This document shows positions 49,468-54,480 of a stretch of DNA of 54,480 nucleotides, piece by piece. Below the pieces are notes generated by a model that was not told the origin of the DNA, searched no databases, and worked only from the letters and a program-made list of their open reading frames with translations. The DNA is from JACPWY01 sp964603655. GTDB lineage: Bacteria > Bdellovibrionota > FAC87 > UBA2466. The stretch lies in contig CAZRVZ010000061.1 in NCBI GenBank assembly GCA_964603655.1, forward strand, positions 1-54,480, given 5' to 3'. Each line of letters starts with the position of its first letter. The stretch's first letter is position 1. The translations under genes and the position numbers were made by a program.

Positions 49468-52361
49468 CAATCTATCCCCCACGGTCCGGCCGCCCACGGC
49501 CGCCGACGGCCAATCATGATAAATAACCCGCCCTCGCGATAACCACTGCGGATGTTTCCAATCTGGCTCAGGACTCGGCTGAAGCGTGTTCCTGGGTCCC
49601 GGGATTCAAACAGCTTTTCCCGTCGAGCGAGAGCTAATCCGGGAATTGGTTTGGGGATCGAGTTCACAAAATCCAGACCATCCTCCTGCATCCATCCGAG
49701 AACCTCGCTCAAAGTGTGGCAGGTTTCAACGGGATGGCAATATTGATCCTGGAACCAGGCCTCGCGTTTTTTGGCGTCATGCATCCCGCCGAAATGGGGA
49801 TCCAGCCACCTGCTCGTTAAACCGGTCAAGCGGTAGAGCGCCACCCGTGGGTAGTGGAAGAACTTGCGGCTATACGAGTTGTAGAGTCCCACGATCAAAT
49901 AACCGCCGGGCCTGGTTAGCCGACCGAGGCGCCGAAACGCACCACGGCAGTCACCGGTGTGATGGAGCACGCCATTACTAATAACGACATCGAAGAAATC
50001 GTCCTTGAGCGCGGGTCGAAACAGGTTCATCTGAGCAAACGAGGCACGACTTAAGCCGTGCTTCATCTTAAAATTTTGTCCCAATCGTAAAGAGTTGAGG
50101 CACACGTCGACACCCAGCACGGTTCGGTGAGCACTTGCCAGAAAATTACTCAGCTGCCCGGTGCCGCACCCCATATCCAGAATTCGCGCATTGTAGGGAA
50201 TCTGTTCGCTCAAAAGACGCGCGAACTGACTTTGGTGCGCCTTCTCTAAAAGTGCTCGAGGATTGTCGAGGTCGTCGTAGTTTGGAAACGGTGTTCTCTC
50301 GTAGAATCGCCGTACGGTGTCCGTCACGCCCTGGAAGTTGGCATCCACTGCTTGTGGCGCGAATAGGCTGGGGACGCCATCGATTACCGGGTAACTCGCG
50401 CCGCTTGCAGGGTTGTGCGCGCCATCCGGCGTTACGACGAGCGGTTCACGGGTCACGGGATCGGCCCACGGACTGTCGGGGTCCTGAATTTCGAAGTTGG
50501 ATATTCTGGGCGATCCGGCTTTTTGGGGCTCCCCCCACAACCTCATTCCCAGGGGTTGCTCCGGTTTGTAGAGCACGTAATTTCCCAGCACCAAAACATC
50601 CATCTCAGATTGCATGAAGGCGTGGTACCCATCCTGCGGAGTCAGCACAATTGGCTCCCATGACAGATTAAAGCTGGTATTGACCAGGATCGGGCAGTTC
50701 GTTTTTTCGTAAAACCTGCGGAGCAACCGGTAGAAAACGCCGTGCCGCTCATCGACGGTCTGCACCCGGGCACTGAAATCGACGTGAGTGACGGCGGGTA
50801 TTGTGCTTCGAATGAGACTCAGACGCCTGGCCAGATCAGGGTCGTTCTTTGCCACCTCCTCGGCGTCCGGGGAAAGTGGCACGCGGCGATGCTCCAGGAC
50901 CGAGGCAACCTGAAGCATGTAGGCGGAGTCTTCCCCCTGCCGCATTGAAAACCATTCGTGGACATGTTCGCGGAGCACGCTGGGGGCGAACGGGCGGAAA
51001 CCCTCACGGAATTTAATATTCAAATTTATCTTGGTCTGAATTTTCGCCGAACGCGGATCGCCCAAGATGCTGCGGGCCCCCAAAGCACGCGGGCCGAACT
51101 CCGCGCGCTCCTGAAACCAGCCGACCACCTTTTCCTCCTCCAGCGCCGTAACGACGGAATTTAACATCTCGTCCTCGCTGGTAAAGCGATGGTAAACGGC
51201 CCCAGCGTTCGTCAGAAACCGCTCGATTGCGCTCGCGGAAGATCCCGGCCCCAGAAAGCTCGCCTTTTGCGCATCGGGCAGAACGGGCGCACGGGATTTT
51301 TCGAGGAGTTGATGCCAGACAAATAGAGCCGCCCCCAGTGCGCCGCCAGAATCGCCGGCGGCGGGTTGAGTCCAGATGTTTTCAAACGGTCCTTCGCGCA
51401 AAAGCCTGCCGTTTGCGACGCAGTTAAGGGCCACTCCACCAGCAAGCACCAGGTTTTTCATACCCGTGTGCCGGTGAACCGTGCGCCCCATTCGCAGGAT
51501 GATCTCTTCCGTCACCGCCTGAACGCTCGCTGCCAGATCTGTGTGGCGCTCGTTAAGACGCGCATCCGGTTTGCGAGGCGGCCCACCAAAAAGCGCATGA
51601 AAACGATCGTTCGTCATGGTCAGGCCCTGGCAGTAGTTAAAGAATTCTTGATTCAGGCGGAAACTGCCGTCGGCCTTGAGGTCGATCAGATTCTGATAGA
51701 TCGTATTTTCGTAAGCGGGTCGCCCGTATGAAGCGAGTCCCATCAGCTTGTATTCACCGCCATTGATTTTAAAGCCACAGTAATCGGTGAAGGCTGAATA
51801 CAAAAGCCCGAGTGAATGCGGAAATTGCAGGTGTTGAGTCAATTCTATACGATTCCCCTCCCCCTTGCCGAAGGCGGCCGTGCTCCACTCGCCCACGCCG
51901 TCCACGGTTAGAATTGCCGCCGACGCGAACGGGCTCGGATAAAAGGCGCTCGCAGCGTGACTCTCGTGATGGCTGAGAAAGACGATGGGAACGGCGTTGG
52001 GAACGGCGGCGCCCACTGTGAGACCCTTTTTGATCAACCGGCGCATGCCGAGTTTCTGCTTCAGCCAAACCGGCATGGCCCGTGAAAAACTTCGAAACCC
52101 GCCGGGCGCAAAGGCCACGTAGGTCTCGAGCAGGCGCCCGAACTTGGCGACGGGTTTATCATAGAAGGCGACGTAACTGAGATCGGCGGCGGCTAGTCCC
52201 GCCTCCTTCAGGCAGTAATCGATAGCGTGGATCGGAAAGTCGGCATCGTTTTTTTCACGGGTAAAGCGCTCCTCCTGCGCCGCGGCGACAATATCACCGT
52301 CGACCACCAACGCAGCAGCACTATCGTGGTAAAACGCCGATATGCCGAGGATTGCCGTCAA
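49467..52361 (-). CDS. Carbamoyltransferase fused to Trm112-like segment and SAM methyltransferase
   Basis: A 964-residue fusion. Residues 1 to about 600 are a NodU/CmcH/SxtI-type O-carbamoyltransferase: MTAILGISAFYHDSAAAL is its start, SHHESHAASAFYPSP holds the metal-binding His residues, VLAGGVALNCVANGRL the ASKHA-like carbamoyladenylate domain, and CPILVNTSFN the C-terminal domain. Residues about 630-665 (DPVTREPLVVTP then SGASYPVIDGVPSLF) resemble a Trm112/UPF0434 zinc-ribbon-like module. Residues about 690-900 are a class I methyltransferase with LDMGCGTGQLSNFLA (SAM loop) and ISNGVLHHTGD. It probably carbamoylates and methylates sugars or a polymer. Start is TTG at 52361 with GAGG 8 nt upstream. 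It heads the leftward cassette with SxtJ-like and SxtK-like genes. Confidence 0.85.
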   Translation of the reverse strand: MTAILGISAFYHDSAAALVVDGDIVAAAQEERFTREKNDADFPIHAIDYCLKEAGLAAADLSYVAFYDKPVAKFGRLLETYVAFAPGGFRSFSRAMPVWLKQKLGMRRLIKKGLTVGAAVPNAVPIVFLSHHESHAASAFYPSPFASAAILTVDGVGEWSTAAFGKGEGNRIELTQHLQFPHSLGLLYSAFTDYCGFKINGGEYKLMGLASYGRPAYENTIYQNLIDLKADGSFRLNQEFFNYCQGLTMTNDRFHALFGGPPRKPDARLNERHTDLAASVQAVTEEIILRMGRTVHRHTGMKNLVLAGGVALNCVANGRLLREGPFENIWTQPAAGDSGGALGAALFVWHQLLEKSRAPVLPDAQKASFLGPGSSASAIERFLTNAGAVYHRFTSEDEMLNSVVTALEEEKVVGWFQERAEFGPRALGARSILGDPRSAKIQTKINLNIKFREGFRPFAPSVLREHVHEWFSMRQGEDSAYMLQVASVLEHRRVPLSPDAEEVAKNDPDLARRLSLIRSTIPAVTHVDFSARVQTVDERHGVFYRLLRRFYEKTNCPILVNTSFNLSWEPIVLTPQDGYHAFMQSEMDVLVLGNYVLYKPEQPLGMRLWGEPQKAGSPRISNFEIQDPDSPWADPVTREPLVVTPDGAHNPASGASYPVIDGVPSLFAPQAVDANFQGVTDTVRRFYERTPFPNYDDLDNPRALLEKAHQSQFARLLSEQIPYNARILDMGCGTGQLSNFLASAHRTVLGVDVCLNSLRLGQNFKMKHGLSRASFAQMNLFRPALKDDFFDVVISNGVLHHTGDCRGAFRRLGRLTRPGGYLIVGLYNSYSRKFFHYPRVALYRLTGLTSRWLDPHFGGMHDAKKREAWFQDQYCHPVETCHTLSEVLGWMQEDGLDFVNSIPKPIPGLALARREKLFESRDPGTRFSRVLSQIGNIRSGYREGGLFIMIGRRRPWAAGPWGID

Positions 52362-52546
52362 GACCGCGCCTCAGTCGGTATTTCGTGGCGTTCGCGAATG
52401 GGGAAAGCCACACCGAAGTTTTGAACAAATATCGCAGTCCATTAACAAATTGAAACTCAGTTGGTGGGTATTTGCAATTGATGTAAAATCCATCGATAGA
52501 AAAAATATGCGTTCCCCATTAGCCCAATAATGAAAGAGACCCTAAG
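52362..52546. promoter_or_regulatory. Divergent region of the carbamoyltransferase and SGNH genes
   Basis: This 185-bp AT-rich stretch lies between the two starts and must contain both promoters. Candidate -10-like sequences (TAAAAT near 52482, TATAAA-like runs) are present but no pair with a convincing -35 was found. Nothing else was recognised. Confidence 0.35.
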
Positions 52547-53665
52547 TTGATTTTACGCCCCATGTCTAAACCGGTTTTTATGCTCGCCGCGATTGTACTG
52601 GTACTCGCCGCGGTGGAGAGTATCAGTTTTACCTGCTTTTCCCTTGTCAGGAAAAAAATAAATTGGGCAAAGCCCATGCAACTCCCTCTTACAGCACCGA
52701 TAAACCCAAATATATTTAACGCCACCCTCGGTTGGGTTTCGAGATTCCCGACGCCCTACGGCGAACGCCCGCGACCACACGATTATAAATACCCATTCAT
52801 GGCAACGTTTGGCGACTCCTTCACAGGGGGCGACGAGGTGAAGGACGACGAAACCTGGCAGGCATTTTTATCCCAATCCAAAAGCGCCGATATTTTTAAC
52901 TTCGGACAAGGCGGATACGGCACTGACCAGGCACTGATCAGGTACCAAGGGATTGGCCGGATTCCGGGTGTGAGCGTGGTCACGATGGGCCTGATCCTCG
53001 AAAACATCAATCGCATCGTCAACGTGTACCGACCATTCTTGTACCCAAGCACAGGTATAGCCCTGACCAAACCTCGTTTTTGCCTATCTAGTGGATCTCT
53101 CGAACTCGTACCCAATCCGGTGCAATCGGAAAACGCCTTGGTTCAATTGGCGAACGTGAGCTTCTTAAAACGAATTGGGCGCAATGACCATTGGTACCTC
53201 GCACAGCATCTACCGCACTTTGCCTTCCCGTTCACTCGACTCCTATTCGATCCCAGTGTTTGGCGGCAAATCCGCCCCGGCTCGTCAGCGCGTGCCGAAT
53301 CGGCAGGCCCCGCATTGCTCTGGTCCGAGCCGCAAGCGCGCGATCTCATGTTCGCGATCCTGGATGCCTTCGTCGTCGATGCCAAGTCCAACGGTCATCG
53401 CCCTATCATCCTGCTCTCGCCAATATCGAGTGACCTAAGGGGCCAATTGCGCGGCGTGCTAAACATCGGGCGTGATGCTTTGATGGGTTTTTGCCAGCAG
53501 AAAGGGATCGCCTGCTTCGACGGCATTTCCCGAATGGCAAAGCACCTGACCGACGATACAAGTGTTAAGCGCTTGTACGGCAAATCACACATGTCGAAAG
53601 ACGGTAACCGCCTGTTTGCGAGCGAATTGGAAGGCTTCCTCAAGGAGCAGCGGATCTTCCAATGA
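52547..53665 (+). CDS. SGNH-hydrolase-like membrane-anchored protein
   Basis: A 372-residue protein with an N-terminal membrane segment (about 9-30) and an SGNH/GDSL-like domain: MATFGDSFTGGDEV (block I, Ser nucleophile in Gly-Asp-Ser), NFGQGGYGTDQALI (block II-like) and a C-terminal KSHMSKDGNRLFA containing a His at the expected catalytic position (the usual Asp-x-x-His is altered). These proteins often move or remove acyl groups on envelope polysaccharides. It starts at TTG 52547 (GAAAGAGA ribosome site) or ATG 52562. It lies opposite the carbamoyltransferase cassette and before a glycosyltransferase, which fits a polymer-modification role. Confidence 0.75.
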   Translation: MILRPMSKPVFMLAAIVLVLAAVESISFTCFSLVRKKINWAKPMQLPLTAPINPNIFNATLGWVSRFPTPYGERPRPHDYKYPFMATFGDSFTGGDEVKDDETWQAFLSQSKSADIFNFGQGGYGTDQALIRYQGIGRIPGVSVVTMGLILENINRIVNVYRPFLYPSTGIALTKPRFCLSSGSLELVPNPVQSENALVQLANVSFLKRIGRNDHWYLAQHLPHFAFPFTRLLFDPSVWRQIRPGSSARAESAGPALLWSEPQARDLMFAILDAFVVDAKSNGHRPIILLSPISSDLRGQLRGVLNIGRDALMGFCQQKGIACFDGISRMAKHLTDDTSVKRLYGKSHMSKDGNRLFASELEGFLKEQRIFQ

Positions 53666-53705
53666 CCTGACTGGTAAAATTAATGGTGATATACCCGGCG
53701 CTTGG

Positions 53706-54480
53706 ATGAAAACGTACACCGTCATCACAACCACGAAGAGAACGTCTGTCTTTACCCACACCCTTGATTCTCTGTCGGCGTGTCAGCTTCCCGCCGAGTT
53801 TTCCGGCACACTCGTCATCGAAAATGGGAGCGACTTACTTCAGCCCGGAGGTCAGTTCGGCCACGAGTTGAGTCGTCCCGCGTACGAGAAGCTCAACATC
53901 ATCTATAAACATCTTAGAAGGCCCAACAAAAGTCTGGCCTTGAATTGGGTGATAGATGCTTATCCCGATTCCTTTTTTATATTTTTGGATGATGACGTTT
54001 GGGTCCCACCCGATTTGATTGAGCGATACGTGGAAAACGCCACTGAATTTGGCCCCGGCCATTTTTTCGGGGGCCCGACATCCTCGCAGTTCGAGACCCC
54101 TGTATCCGATTGGTTGCTCCCTTTTCTACCCTGTTCCGCCAAGGGTTTGAGTTATGGGGATGCCCGCATGGACGTCACCCCAAAAACATTTTTGGGTTTC
54201 AATTGGGCCGCGTTTTCAGATGATATTCGCGCAGTCGGCGGGTTTGATCCCTGGTTCGGTCCCGGCTCTTACGTCAACGCCACGGGACAGGAATCCCATA
54301 CGCAGCGGTCCTTAATTAAAAAAGGAGTACGGTGCATTTATATTCCACAATGTCGGGTAGTACATAATGTTCCGGCCTCTCGCTCGTCACTTAAATTTGC
54401 AATCCACCGGTATTTTCGATGGGGAATCGAGCAAGGCCTCAGTCACCCGGTCCCTCAATGGGACATCGTGTCGGGTCCGA
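53706..54480 (+). CDS. Glycosyltransferase family 2 protein (3' end cut by window)
   Basis: An open frame from ATG 53706 to the right edge, 258 codons so far. The N-terminus YTVITTTKRTSVFTHTLDSL and FIFLDDDVWVPPDLIERY (the Asp-Asp-Asp metal-binding motif, about residue 96) identify a GT-A family 2 enzyme. GFNWAAFSDDIRAVGGFDPWFG (about 163-183) is the acceptor-side loop with the conserved Gly-Gly-Phe-Asp. It lies 40 bp after the SGNH gene on the same strand and is probably co-transcribed with it. The C-terminus lies beyond the window. Confidence 0.88.
   Translation, partial: MKTYTVITTTKRTSVFTHTLDSLSACQLPAEFSGTLVIENGSDLLQPGGQFGHELSRPAYEKLNIIYKHLRRPNKSLALNWVIDAYPDSFFIFLDDDVWVPPDLIERYVENATEFGPGHFFGGPTSSQFETPVSDWLLPFLPCSAKGLSYGDARMDVTPKTFLGFNWAAFSDDIRAVGGFDPWFGPGSYVNATGQESHTQRSLIKKGVRCIYIPQCRVVHNVPASRSSLKFAIHRYFRWGIEQGLSHPVPQWDIVSGP

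Noticed and set aside
49467..52361. Saxitoxin biosynthesis
   Set aside because: Only the carbamoylation trio resembles sxtI, sxtJ and sxtK; no SxtA-type polyketide or other toxin genes are in view, so a glycan role is more likely.
1..54480. tRNA, rRNA, CRISPR arrays, insertion sequences, prophage genes
   Set aside because: Looked for and not seen; no transposase or integrase motifs, no spacer-repeat arrays, no recognised tRNA cloverleaf.

Overview
The window looks like a chromosomal segment of a Gram-negative, outer-membrane-bearing bacterium. The best inference is a member of the Bdellovibrionota (Bdellovibrio/Oligoflexia-like). Support for a diderm cell is direct: Pal, a CpoB-like protein, several lipoproteins and two predicted outer-membrane barrels. 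The Bdellovibrionota guess rests mainly on a 64-residue histone-fold protein of the Bdellovibrio type, on the many secreted proteases and giant secreted protein, and on an XRE/RelE toxin-antitoxin style I associate with that group. No rRNA, tRNA, CRISPR array, transposase or prophage was seen.

Layout. 0-3.6 kb: rpoZ, a DUF4340 membrane-anchored protein and an enoyl-ACP-reductase-like SDR read rightwards, meeting a lipase-like hydrolase. 3.7-9.7 kb: a lipoprotein diverges from an AMIN-like envelope protein, followed by an RNase R/RNase II family nuclease, a UbiB/ABC1 kinase-like protein and a START-like protein. 9.7-11 kb: a GNAT enzyme and the histone, separated by a terminator. 11-16.2 kb: an M14 carboxypeptidase, a dolichol-kinase-like membrane protein, a matrixin metalloprotease, and a leftward pal / DUF4398 / cpoB-like envelope operon. 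16.4-20.4 kb: a glycosyltransferase overlapping a 967-residue metallopeptidase/propeller/barrel protein. 20.4-30.6 kb: a 5'-nucleotidase-like lipoprotein, a 2487-residue secreted protein of unknown function and a divergent 354-residue secreted protein. 30.6-31.4 kb: an intact XRE antitoxin with a frameshifted toxin and a palindromic operator. 31.4-42.2 kb: CtpA-type protease, TadG-like protein, tsaD, small secreted/EF-hand proteins, a nucleoside deaminase, a TolB-Kelch protein, rsmA and an outer-membrane protein. 42.2-54.5 kb: a glycan/polymer region with GT-C-like, DUF2142 and YfhO-type polytopic membrane proteins, two SGNH proteins (one broken), a glycosyltransferase 2, and a compact leftward cassette resembling the sxtI-sxtJ-sxtK arrangement, in which the carbamoyltransferase is fused to a Trm112-like segment and a methyltransferase.

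Two structural themes run through the segment. Long fold-back inverted repeats occur at 4.1, 35.1 and 42.2 kb, and the last two share a core and sit on gene ends. Short tandem repeats with 9-18 bp units occur at least six times, in frame when they fall inside genes. A ten-G tract just before the deaminase start is a possible slippage site.

How the genes work together: most of the window serves the cell envelope and secretion (Pal system, proteases, lipoproteins, barrels, glycan polymer decoration by carbamoyl, methyl and possibly acyl groups). Single core housekeeping genes (rpoZ, rnr-like, tsaD, rsmA) are interspersed. All functions are predicted by reading motifs by eye; no database search was run.
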